Source: Pristionchus mayeri (Eukaryota > Nematoda > Chromadorea > Rhabditida > Neodiplogasteridae). Taken from it: a stretch of 64,000 nucleotides of DNA. The translations under genes and the position numbers were made by a program. Location: positions 992,001 to 1,056,000 of the forward strand of contig BTRK01000002.1 in the NCBI GenBank assembly GCA_036245805.1, given 5' to 3'. The notes beneath the pieces were generated by a model, which saw nothing but the letters and a program-made list of their open reading frames with translations, had not been told where the DNA came from and did no database searches. Shown here piece after piece: positions 24,298 through 35,656 of this stretch; position 1 is the stretch's first letter; every line of letters begins with the position of its first letter.

Positions 24298-24978
24298 TGC
24301 GCTTAAATAGCAAAACCATCGTTCAATCCCAGGAGATCAAAACTCTCTCAGGTTCAGAATACAAACTCAGGTTCACATGAATAATTCCTAATCTTGCCCG
24401 ACGTTTCTCCGTTTCCAAGATATGTGTCTGATATGTATTCATAATATTACGTTTGGAATGCATTCAACTCAAATTTTGTGTCAGCGCATTTCTATTATGA
24501 ATCGAGTATAGAGTGCACCTTACAATAAACACTTTTCATTGAAATCCCATTGATATACGCCTAATGAAAAGGAATCAGGTGCTATGAATATCGATCGACA
24601 CGTACATACCCTGATTGTGAAGAGATACTCTCTCTCTCTCCTCATCTCCTTCTCCTCCATCTCTTCCTATTGAACTTGAAATTATTCATTCATTCTCCAC
24701 TCAGGTCATCACCCTTCCCTGCCTATTGTAGAGACGAGAGTAACGGTCATTACTATTTACCACAGGATACTTGTAGCAAGTACTGGGCCAGATGAGACCT
24801 CGAGGAATACGGCTGTCACAAAAGAAGAAGAGAGAGAGAAGGCGGATCTTGGCGCCCGTGGGATAGTGTTATGATCCCCTCACTTACATGTCTAAAATTT
24901 TCCACATGTGTTCTCACTTTTTCCACTTGCCAGGCAGCCCACATCATCGTATTCCCATAGGATTCACCAATTCTCACA
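24298..24978. other. Spacer between B1 and B2, duplicated spacer block
   Basis: The segment 24700-24900 (AGGTCATCACCC..., TATTGTAGAGACGAGAG, GGGCCAGATGAGACCTC) resembles 28610-28760 and 30605-30725, i.e. the flanks of the other copies. A CT-rich tract lies at 24627-24665. No gene seen. Confidence 0.45.
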
Positions 24979-27900
24979 ATGAGCCAGCAACGACAGCCAC
25001 CGGCCAATCCAGGTCCGCTTCTATCGCTTCTATCATTATTCTCTTGTAATTATTGCCTTACTCCCACCTCACGCCTATCGGGATAGGAAAACATTAAAAC
25101 GGGTGTATTCTATTGAGCTGCTAGATGACGACAGTCCCAGTTTTTTCCCAGTACTTTTGTGGACACTAGATCGGATGATAACCTACTGGATGATAACCAT
25201 AAATGAACCCTTCAGTAGAACTTTCACAGAATCATTTTTTGACACTATCGGAACCTACTGTGATAGTTCTACAGAAGAGTCCATTTTTTGGTTATCATGC
25301 AGTAGATTAACATCCAACCGTGATCATCCGACCTAGTGCCCATTTTTGACCCCACCTTTGATCGCTTCCCTAATGGTGAATGAGTTAGGAAAGTAAAGCC
25401 AGAATAAATAGGATTAAGGAAAAAATACTAGATATTGATATATTATTTGTAGACGGAGCGGCTCTCCGAGCAGAGTTCTTCCGTATTCTTTCCACCCGGC
25501 CCTTCACGGAGGATCTTCCTGTACTACTCTACGCAAAGTTGTTCGAAATCTACGACAATGACAACGAAACGTTAGTGAACATATCATGATCAGCCTCCTA
25601 AACCCCTAACTTCACGTTTTTTTGTAAAATCGATGTACCAGATCTTGCTCGATTCTTACACAACCGGCGGCATATTCTGGACACTTTGAGACATCGATAA
25701 CCGTTGAATTAGAATGATGACCCTCGGGCAGGGGCCATCTTAGGTCATCTTAGATCTCTAACTTACTACCTGTTGTGTGCATTATGCACAATGGGAAAAT
25801 ATATCACAGGTATCACGAGTCGGTGAAGCAAAAATAGCCCCTTCGCGAACAATTTTTTTCAAACCCATTTAAAATCGATCAAATTATAATGTTAAGTTAG
25901 CCTAGAGACAAGATTACGAATGAACAAGGTCATTTGTCCCAGAGCCGGATTATAGGTATTTCCCGGTTCCAAAACCGGCTATATTGTATTTCAGCTCAAA
26001 GATGAGCTACAGGGATGACATGGTGCGCAAAATGCGCGGAAAAATACGGCGATCAACTTTACTGTTGACCACTTTTTGATTGGATGCAAACCAAAAAAGT
26101 TTGCGCTGAAAAATCAATTTCAGTACGAAAAATAAATATTTTTTGGTATCATGCAGGTGCGTTGCAGGGAATTTTATTGCAGAATATTAAAGGAGAAGTC
26201 TACCTACATCTTAAATAAAATAATCGTTCAAATCGAAGATGACTCAAATTGCCAAATAGACGATCAACGGTTGCTAACTCGAGGTGGGTAGCACAACATT
26301 TAGCCGTATTCGAAATGCTTCGGTCAGTTATGATCAGTTTTGATTGTTTTATAGTGTTTTTAAAATATCTACACCTAATTCCACTAAAATAATCACCAAA
26401 ATTTAAGTTTTGGAAAAATCGATTTTGGCCGAATTTGGGACCTGAAAAAGTGCGATTATCAAAGCGTTATTCCCAATACTTTTTGTGAAGCTTTCAGTAA
26501 TACTGGTATTCACTCCAAATTACTTAGAAATTGCCATTTCTGCAGTGGTTCTATCTAGATAATATCCTCCAAAAATGCGACATCGAAGGGTCGCAAAAAG
26601 TTAAAATTCGAATTCTCAACAGGCTATGTTCAAACCATCATTATTTGTGTGCAAAAAATACGTGCGAATGAGAACTGTGCTGAAAACACTTTTATCATAG
26701 TCGTATTGATATTTTGTAAATATTTCATTTTTCCAAATTCGAAATTTTCATAAATTTTGGAATCTATCTTGTTACAGAGTTCAGTGTTGTTTTGAACTTC
26801 TCTAAGTTCAAAATATATTTACCCGGTTGAAATTTATAGATTCGAGCAAAATGTACTGAGAAATAGAATTTTAACTTTTTGCGACTCTTCGATGTCGCAT
26901 TTTTTGGAGGATATTATCTAGATAGAACCACTGCAGAAATGGCAATTTCTAAGTAATTTGGAGTGAATACCAGTATTACTGAAAGCTTCACAAAAAATAT
27001 TGGGAAGAACGTTTTAATAATCGCACTTTTTCTGGTCGCAAAATCGGCCAAAATCGGCCAGTCGGAAATCGATTTTTCCAAAACTTAAATTTTGGTGATT
27101 ATTTTAGTGGAATTAGGTGTAGATATTTTAAAAACACTATAAAATAATCAAAACTGATCATAACTGACCGAAGCATTTCGAATACGGCTAAATGTTGTGC
27201 TACCCACCTCGAGTTAGCAACCGTTGATCGTCTATTTGGCAATTTGAGTCATCTTCGATTTGAACGATTATTTTATGTAAGATGTAGGTAGACTTCTCCT
27301 TTAATATTCTGCAATAAAATTCCCTGCAACGCACCTGCATGATACCAAAAAATATTTATTTTTCGTACTGAAATTGATTTTTCAGCGCAAACTTTTTTGG
27401 TTTGCATCCAATCAAAAAGTGGTCAACAGTAAAGTTGATCGCCGTATTTTTCCGCGCATTTTGCGCACCATGTCATCCCTATAGCTCATCTTTGAGCTGA
27501 AATACAATATAGCCGGTTTTGGAACCGGGAAATACCTATAATCCGGCTCTGGGACAAATGACCTTGTTCATTCGTAATCTTGTCTCTAGGCTAACTTAAC
27601 ATTATAATTTGATCGATTTTAAATGGGTTTGAAAAAAATTGTTCGTTGCTTCCTCCACTGGCTCGTGATACCTGTGATATGGTGTACATTAATCGTAGAA
27701 TAACTTTATTTCAGGGCTCACAGATTCACGCTTGACAACATGACTAATCAAGAGCAAGCTATTGCCATCTCCTTCTTCACTTCTCCTGCGTGGCTCATTC
27801 ATATATCTCCATTTACCGGACCCTCCCTCGAATGTGATAACCACTTCAACGTGTTCACTGGAATTCGCATATTCCGCGTAGAAGTTCTTCCCGAGTTCCT

Positions 27901-28090
27901 GGTATTGGCTAACATAGAAGACGCTCGCACCGAAATCACGAGCTTCATTCGGGAGATCGAGAGTCGATGGATCCAGTCGAAATTATTAAAATGTGCCATG
28001 AATGGCCGACTTCAAAGAGAAGTAGCGTTTTGGAGCAGAGCTCACATTTCGATAGGTTCGATCATTAGAGAGTACGCACTTGAAGATTGA
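24979..28090 (+). CDS. Unrecognised nematode family, copy B2, intron split by foldback element
   Basis: Exons 24979-25012, 25453-25570 and 27715-28090 encode 175 aa, the longest of the three. Start MSQQRQPPANP; then GAALRAEFFRILSTRPFTED, LDNMTNQEQAIAISFF, GIRIFRVEVLPEFLVLA and a C-terminal helical tail ending EYALED. Splice phases are identical to B1 and B3. Intron 2 is 2.1 kb instead of 250-400 bases because it holds a 1.9-kb palindromic element. Exon frames are intact. The protein is likely intracellular. Its function is unknown; see B1 for the weak SPK-like suggestion. Confidence 0.7.
25118..25340. repeat. Long hairpin element ending in GGTCGGATGA-type repeats
   Basis: Arms contain CACTAGATCGGATGATAACC / GGTTATCATGCAGTAGATTA and CTACTGTGATAGTTCTACAG, with an outer end ATCATCCGACCTAGTGCCC. 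The ends match MITE family I but the element is about 220 bp. It lies in intron 1 of B2. Confidence 0.65.
25801..27680. mobile_element. 1.9-kb foldback element in intron 2 of B2
   Basis: The left end TCACAGGTATCACGAG is matched by the inverted right end CTCGTGATACCTGTGA, flanked by TA on both sides. Nearly the whole left half (25846-26745) is repeated inverted on the right (26750-27650), centred near 26745, with small indels. No transposase ORF is present. It looks like a non-autonomous foldback DNA transposon. Confidence 0.85.
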
Positions 28091-28991
28091 GCTCAAACAA
28101 GAACTTCGTCTGCTTGCATCAATCTCCTTCAACTCACTTATCAATATTCTGTTGATTGAAATTTGAATATTCTCACTTTTTGAACTGTATTCATTTCAAT
28201 AACAATTGATTTCCGTTTCGGTTGCTCAGCTTCCTGACCGACTCGAGGTACCGACTAGTGATGCCAAATCGGCGCGCGCTCTCCTCGTTTCACACACTCT
28301 CTCGCTCTGACCGGTTAGAGAGCGTGTGAAACGAGGAGAGCGCGCGCCGATTTGGCATCAGTAGTACCGACCAATAAATATGATACTTTGAAATCATTGA
28401 CGTTCACATCTTGCAAGAGGAAGGCATGCGGAGAGCGTTTAGCGAATGTTCTTGACTCGATTGTCTAAAATGAAGAATTCAATCTAGTCTTTCACCTATT
28501 TTCATGGTGCCGACTACTTCCAATTCCTCGTTCTGAAAGGGTGGAAGGTATGGTGAAGCAGATCTGGGGAGGGCACGGTATCTTAGTGGTGTATTGTTGC
28601 GAATATCTATTTTTCTTTCTTGGCCAGATTAGACCTCTAGCACTGTCATTCTGCCACCATAGAGGGAGGTCACTCTGTCACTAGAGGCTAGAGGGAGCGA
28701 GAGAGGGCGGAGCCTGGTGAGGAGGGCAGTGCTATTCTCCTCGCTTACATGTCATACATTTTGCTCAAGTACAGCATATTTACAGAATCAGAGGTCGCAA
28801 AGTTGCGTTGATCAGGTTTTAGGCTAACCATTCTTGATCAGTTAAGCTCCACAAATTTGCCCTCTTTTTCTCTCATTTCTCCATATTTCCAGCGGTCTTC
28901 CCTGTCCTCTGATGTTAGCCATGTTGTTTCACAAGTGTGTTCACCCTTTCTATTCAGGTAATTCATCTTCGTATTCTGCAAGTGCAACAAG
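28091..28991. other. Spacer between B2 and B3
   Basis: It contains a hairpin element (28254-28366) and a duplicated block (28610-28760) shared with 24780-24900, plus the 5' flank of B3 that also resembles the sequence at 23280-23360. No gene seen. Confidence 0.45.
28254..28366. repeat. Near-perfect hairpin MITE
   Basis: ACTAGTGATGCCAAATCGGC ... GCGCTCTCCTCGTTTCACAC is mirrored exactly to GGCATCAGTAGT, with CTCTGACC/GGTTAGAG at the turn. The inner arm (CTCCTCGTTT..ACACTCTCTC) is shared with the 12551-12780 foldback. Confidence 0.85.
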
Positions 28992-30299
28992 ATGGACCAT
29001 CCGCCACTGCAATCAGTGGAAGGTACATTCGCTGTTCGCATTATCCAATTTCTGGATTTTATAAGGATTCCACTGTTTTTTCACTGTTTCCCCACATCAA
29101 TTCTCACTTCAGAAAAATCTAAAAAGGAAAATGTGATGGGGAAACCACTAGAAAACGATTGTCCCAGTGTTTTGTCAATGTGATTTTGTCTCAGCACCTT
29201 TGATCTCTTCCCCAAGGAGGGCATGAGGTGGGAAAGTAGAGCCAGTAAAAATTGATATGTATTATTGTTCATTGTTCCAATCGGGGCACGTTGACAGTTT
29301 ATGCCTGCTGTTTACTTATTGATTAATTCGAAAATTTTACTGATTGATTAATTTTGTAGATGAGGCTGACATTCGTGCCGAGTTCTTCCGAATTCTCTCC
29401 ACCCGTCATCACTTCTCGGCGGAACTCGGAGTGCGCTTATTCATATCGTTGTACAGCCTCTACGGGAACATCTACAGCACGTGAGAACATAGCTTTCCAC
29501 TCCCATTTTAGGAAGGATTTTTATTAGGCTCCCTTTTTAGTCAGTCCTCTTATTTCCTTTGATTTCCTTCTTATTTTTTTACACAAACAATTGGGAATTT
29601 GGAAATTGATCAGTACATGAGTACAGCCCTAATAATGCGAGCACATCATGCTTCGCGTAAAATTCCTCATGACATAGCGATTTTATCTTTGAGAGAACTG
29701 GGCCTAAAATGGCACTGTCTGTTCGCATAATGAAACATTCAGGAATACTAGGTCGGAAGTTACCAAACATAGTATCCTTCCGTAGTATTTTTGCAGGAGA
29801 CGTTTTGACAGCGAGGAACCTATTGTCAAAATGCTGGGCACATTTTTTGGTTCTCATCCGATCAAGTTCCCGTTCAGGTCTCACAGATTGACCCTGGACA
29901 ACATGACCGAGGAGGAGCGAAGCATTGCGATCGCCTTCACCAATGAGCATGGATGGAATGACCCGTGCAACGTCGCGATCGTAGCCTCCGTCGACTTCGA
30001 TCATCGTTTCAACGTGTACTACGGCATGCTCACTTTTCGCCTGGAGGTGCTCCCCATATTCCTGACGCTGGCTAGGGTTAGTAATGATACTGATATTAAA
30101 AAATAATAATAACATTAATAATAATAATATAACTAAGGTTGAGGACGCGAAAACAGCAATCAAGGGCTTCTGCCAGATTGAGAAGTGTTTCATCATGATG
30201 CGCAGACTGCAACGAGACCTTCGGGAAAGCGATTGGGAACGAGTGTTTTGGGTTCAGGAGTATCATAATGTCCGTCAGATAATTGCATCAGCAGATTGA
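28992..30299 (+). CDS. Unrecognised nematode family, copy B3, with an extra intron
   Basis: Exons 28992-29022, 29360-29480, 29878-30076 and 30138-30299 encode 170 aa. It begins MDHPPLQSVE and then follows B2 closely: ADIRAEFFRILSTRHHF, LDNMTEEERSIAIAFTNEHGW, MLTFRLEVLPIFLTLARVED, and a tail ending QIIASAD. The last intron (30077-30137, 61 bases, AT-rich with AAT repeats) is absent from B1 and B2 and splits the codon series LAR|VED exactly. Coding frame and phases are otherwise shared. Function unknown. Confidence 0.7.
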
Positions 30300-32730
30300 A
30301 TTTCGAAGTTTCATTATCCTCCAACGCTTGTCTGTGTTCAATTTTTCGTTGCCCGAGGCTTATTCTAACGTTTTGATTGTATTCAATTCTGAAGTTGACA
30401 TACTCAACTTCGCGTATCACTCGAGGATCTCATGTAGCAAGCGATAACTAATCTGATCAGGGCATCCAAATGTTTTTTATCGCCAAGGAGTGGGTTAGAC
30501 GTAGGCGGTGTTACGGAATCGTTCTGATAATAGGTAACCTGAAAGGATGGGGAGGGTGGGGGGGGGAGAGAGATTAACGATCCATTTTCCCCTTCTCCCT
30601 CCGCAGGTCATTCATTCATACATACAGGTCATCAAACTCCGGCAATTGTAGAGGTGAGAGGAGCTAACCCCTTCATTATTTTATTGCACACTCTAGTGTT
30701 GCAAATACTCGGCCAGATGATTCTGTTCACATACGCGTCGAGCGTCTTCGCTGGGATCCAAGTATTGTTCGAATCAAACATGCATCCATCAGGGGAATTG
30801 ATTGATTGCTACTTGACAGCGTGTTTTCTGCTTGAGTCAAACTTCATATTTTCGAAGGATATTGTATGCATCTGCCTATTGTTGAAGTTATCTAACGGTC
30901 ACACTACGCTCTCCTCTTCCGAGCTTCCTCTCACTCTTTTCCGCTCTCCTACCTCTCTCCAATGCACGCAACATCGGCAAAGCAGCGAGAGCAGTACTCT
31001 TCTCCGCTCAAGTCACCAACTCAAATTAAATCTAATCAAATTCTCGATTGTTGCCTTTTCTTCCTTTTTCGCGCATCTAGTTTTTACTGTGAATGGGATT
31101 ACGGCAGAATGAATTACTCTAATATCATTTCCTTTGTAGACAAGAGAAGGTTCTCTATTCTCGAGTTTACTTCGCTCCGTTGTTTACTTCACAACTTTTG
31201 AATGCAGCTACTCGCATAACTTTTCCTGCCTCGCTCTTACATATTATCACAATACAAGTTTTGGATCTTCTCATTTTACGATTGCACCTCCATCCCCCAT
31301 ATTCCCCCCTTTCATATCGTATTTCGTCCTAAGTGTGAGGAGAGTCAATTCTCTTGTATCATATCGCATAAGTAATTATTCGTTTTTCGTTGCGTCGCCG
31401 AGCGTAGATAAAATGTAATATATGTGGTTCAGATCTTGATATTAGTGTACTTATTAGTAAAGGTGTACCTTTCTTCCAGGCGCCTATATCGTCTCGATTC
31501 TTATAAAAATAAGAAATAAACGAGATTTTCAATTGATACTAAAATAAGAAAAATATCGAAGGTGAGCATTATTCAATCCAATTCACAATAAGTCAAACAG
31601 TTTGATTTTACATCGACTCTGGAAAGAAGTTTGGCAAAGTTGATCGAAGTTACTTCCCTTCACGCTAGAATATAGCAAAGATTCAGAGTTTCTTTTTTTT
31701 AAATTTCCCTCAAATCACCTTTCGAAAAGGGGGCGAACGGCTCAATAGTTAACCGGTACGGGCAAAGGGAAAGAATACTCGATCTTTGATCTTTAGTCTT
31801 TAACCTAGCGAGAGGAAGATTATAAATATTTCCATTTAGGTACTTTGCTCAGACGTAATGCTTCTCGAAAACGATATAGAGAAGTATAGAGTGAGTTTGC
31901 AAAGGTAATTTATGATTAAAATTTCTTTCAGGACATTTTACGATTAGACATTTCGAAGCATTAATTATATCTACAGTTAATGGCTTTGAAGAGGATAAAA
32001 TGGAAGGAATGAGAAGATCATCATCAGCGAGTGAGCCGAAACACGCTATTTTTCTCATTTATCTCAAACCCAGTTTGAGCTTCATAGGGGGTCTGAAATC
32101 GGATCTATGTTCCGCCGTGCAGAGTTGCAAAGGCATCTGAGCAAACTTCTTTTTTTTCAGGTTCCCAAATGAGACTCATCAGTCAGTCATCATCTTAGAT
32201 TTCACATGTACGACGATCCACACGCACCGCACAAATTTTGCATAATTATTGAATAAATATAATTATAATTTCGGATACCGATGCTTGCACAATTCTATTG
32301 CTTTGCCAACTAACAACGTTCTCATGGTAGTCGCAACTTCGTGGTAGCTACTTCGTGCACACAACACGGGTGATTAGAATCAAGCAAGCGTCGCTGTTAC
32401 CCACACTGAACGTTGAATAACAAGGAAACAGGACAACACGTTTTGCTCATGTGAATTAACCGACTGATGATGGGCAGTTGCCCGAAACGTCTCGCGTCTC
32501 CACAAAGATTGATGAGAATCCCCCCTTGTCGTTCCTTCGGCTTCACCAAGAACACACGCAGTCCTTTTTTGTAGTGAGAGTCTTTACTGGTTACTTTTAA
32601 TCATGCAGCCTTAGAAGGTCCATGAACTCACTCACGAACTATGGCTGATAACGTTCGAAACTGACAAAAATCGATTTACACATCACTCCAAACTCTTCTC
32701 ACCACTTCATTTTCCCTCCTCCCTCTCGTC
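30300..32730. other. Intergenic region between B3 and the mucin-like gene
   Basis: The first 400 bases carry another copy of the B-family spacer block (30605-30725). 31084-31140 is an exact copy of an intron end of the next gene. Several T-rich and pyrimidine-rich stretches follow. ORFs at 30654-31112 and 31849-32058 have no splice or family support. I see no gene. Confidence 0.45.
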
Positions 32731-35567
32731 ATGAGCGGTCAGTCTCTCCTCGTCCTCTTTCTCCTCTCCGTCACGCTCGCTGCTGACCCGAAGCCCGGTG
32801 CCGACCCCGACGACAAGAAGCCCGGTGCCGACCCCGGAACCGCGAAATCCGGTGCCGAACCCGAACCCGCGAAACCCGTTCCCGAACCCGACGATAACAA
32901 GCCCGGTACCGAACTCGGCCCAGGTACGGGTACCGACACTCAAGCCGCCCCCGCCCTCGTAAATACAGTTCCCTCAGGTCAGTTCGGGATTGATCTACCG
33001 TATTTTTGAAAATTATTTCAGTTGACGATTCGGCGCAAACACCTGCTACATCTGAGAACGCGGCGGCCAAGGATCCGGCAGGTGGGTAATATTTTCTGGA
33101 ATACAGTAGGAGGGTACTGTAGAGAGCTTTTCTACTTGGATCGAAGGCTCGCACAGAAGGCTTTTGCACATATGGATAGCAGTTTGGACTTTCTGCATAA
33201 TGAATTACTGTTACCGTAGGAAAATATTTTTTTCGAAGTTTCAGTTGACCATTCGAAGGCATCCACTGCGCCCAAGGAGCCCGCCAAAGAGCCGGCAGGT
33301 GGGATTATCGCTGGTGAATTCAGTAATGGGATACTGTAGAAACATACCATGAATGGAGATACTGTAGAGTGAATTACTGTAAGACATTTTTTTCAGTTGG
33401 CGATTCGAATCCATCTACTGAAGCCGGGAAGGAGGCGACGAAGGAGCCAGCTGGTGAGGCAGGTACTATAGGGGGGAAAATTATTTTTCGAATTTCTATT
33501 AACGATTCGATGCTCGATCGATGTAGACTTAATTAAAAATCATATGTTCCAAAATTTCAGTTAACGTTTCGGCGCAAACGACTGATCCCTCTGAAAAGGC
33601 GGCGACCAATGAGACGTCAGGTGTGACCCTTGACTAGGTCATTGTAATATGAAATACACTGCTGACAAGACTACTGTGCACGGATTGCGGTAGAATATAC
33701 TGCGGTATTTTCAGTTGACGATTCGACGCCATCCACCGCGCCCACTGAGAAGGCGACGACCAAGGAGCCAACAGGTGCGACTATTACGGTTCCAGAAGGC
33801 AACAATTGGGGGAAAATGCCTCCGAGGAGGCTTCAATGATTACTGAAGACATGCTTACTGTGAATGGGATTACGGCAGAATGAATTACTCTAATATCATT
33901 TCCTTTGTAGATCCGATAACGAAGGCTGAGACGACTCCAGGTGAGAGGGAAATCATGAAACACAATTTTTAAAATATTTTAAGCAGCGAATTTTCAGTCC
34001 CGACCACAGCCCCTGCGCCCACTACCACGCCCGAATCGCCAAGCAGTACGTGTTTCGACACCTCCCTATTATTATTTATCCATAAACCTAAGATGGATTA
34101 GGGTTGTAGATCACTCCACTACATTCTCAATGACTGAATAGTGAACCCTATTCATCAATGCAATTGAGAATTATAATGCTTCGATCTGTGAACCTTAAAA
34201 GCCCTTGAAATATTATTTAAATAATAAAAGTAACAATAAAACTGCAGCGGCTGCCCCGTCGACCTCATCGGCAGCAGAGAAGACTGATCCTACGACGACT
34301 CCGTCAACGGCGACGACACTCTGTGAGGGTTTACTGAATCTTGCAAGTAGGGTTGGCATTAGATCGGATGAGAACTATGACGTCATACCGCCTTTGAAGT
34401 ATCAATGGCGGCATAACGTCATTGTTCTCATCCGACCTAGTAACTTTGGGTTGGCTACCCAATAAATTGCTGCTTTCTCTCTGTGTGCAATCTCGCAAAT
34501 GAGAATGATGAGAAAGCATGTATGATATAATAAAGATTCATTTTTTTTCGGAGCCAATCCTACTTACAAAACTTGACGTAAAATAGTATATTTTCTATTG
34601 ATTACCGAATATTTCAATGCTGAACATTTCATTAACATATTATTGAAATCGAAAAGTTGATTTAATGATATTCCCCTTTCAGATCCGCCCCTTGACGCAT
34701 GTGAGGATTTATTTAACGAAGATTTATCTCGCAATTCATACGCTTGAGGATTTTTAAAAACAGTTTTAATGTTATAAATATTAAAAAAATTAATTAATGC
34801 AGGGCATCTGCTCTCCAAGGAAGACGTATGCCAGGCCGCGAGCAAGATGCACAAATTTCCAAGTAATTGCAGAATTAACATTATTTCAAAAAAATAATTA
34901 AAATTTGCAGCATTCGTGAAGAAGGATCGTGTTGAGAGTCGCAAGAGTGAGCGGGAACTTGATTTTTGAATTTTGAAATATCGATTTCAGAGAACCGCAA
35001 AGTGATGGGCATTCTCGCCTGCGTGCTGGTCGGCGTTCACGGTGAGCGAAAAGATCAAAGATCAAATATTAGACTCATTCGAATTCTCTTTCGCTCAGCA
35101 CTGAGTGCACTGTGAATCTATACGACTTTGTCTGCCTAACTGTGGCCATTTTGCAAATCCTATCCAAATTTTCAAGATAATGTCTTTCTCTCTCTGCTCT
35201 AATCGATAATTCCTTCCAGTTCTCGTCGTAATCTACCTTCTCTGGCTGCACTTCCAATCGATCTTCCATCGATCGGACTCGCCCGTCGCGCCCGTGAACA
35301 ACTCCTACCCCAGCGCCAGTCAGTCTTTGATCATTGATATTTGGTCTTTGATCTCCTGATCTTTGTTCGATGATCTTTATACGTTGACCGAGATGAATGG
35401 TTCACTGTCTTCAGAATGAATCTTGTTGTTGACATTTTGAAAACATGAGAAATATATTTAAATTATTGAAAAAAATATTTTATAATTCAATAATAATATC
35501 AGGAGTGGGCCTCGAGACGAGCGAGCAGGCGCCCCCCTCCATCGTTCTGGAGCCCATCAATTATTAA
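32731..35567 (+). CDS. Mucin-like single-pass membrane protein with repeated phase-1 exons
   Basis: Fifteen exons: 32731-32977, 33022-33081, 33245-33298, 33397-33453, 33561-33620, 33715-33774, 33911-33940, 33998-34045, 34248-34322, 34683-34700, 34803-34862, 34911-34946, 34991-35041, 35220-35318 and 35503-35567 encode 339 aa. A signal peptide (LLVLFLLSVTLAA) precedes Pro/Asp-rich repeats (KPGADP), then a Thr/Ser/Pro/Lys-rich stalk where five exons of 54-60 bases each encode a V-(D/N/G)-x-S-x-x-T-like repeat ending (E/D)(P/T)(A/S/T)G. A segment with one Cys (LSKEDVCQAASKMHKF) and a transmembrane helix (GILACVLVGVHVLVVIYLLW) follow, then a cytosolic tail ending EPINY. All introns are phase 1, so repeat exons can be added or lost without frameshift. 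It is probably a glycosylated surface protein. No known domain seen. Confidence 0.8.
34355..34441. repeat. MITE, family I
   Basis: GGCATTAGATCGGATGAGAA ... ATGACGTCA ... TTCTCATCCGACCTAGTAAC hairpin, in intron 9 of the mucin-like gene. Confidence 0.8.
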
Positions 35568-35656
35568 ACAAGACCGATCATCTTTGATCTTTGTGATAAA
35601 TGTTTTTGCTCTGGAATTGTTTTTTCTGTATACTTCAGTACTTGAAAACTAGTTTC

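Noticed and set aside
29579..30196. 205-codon minus-strand ORF
   Set aside because: Antisense to B3 exon 3 and its last intron; the plus strand matches B1 and B2 at protein level.
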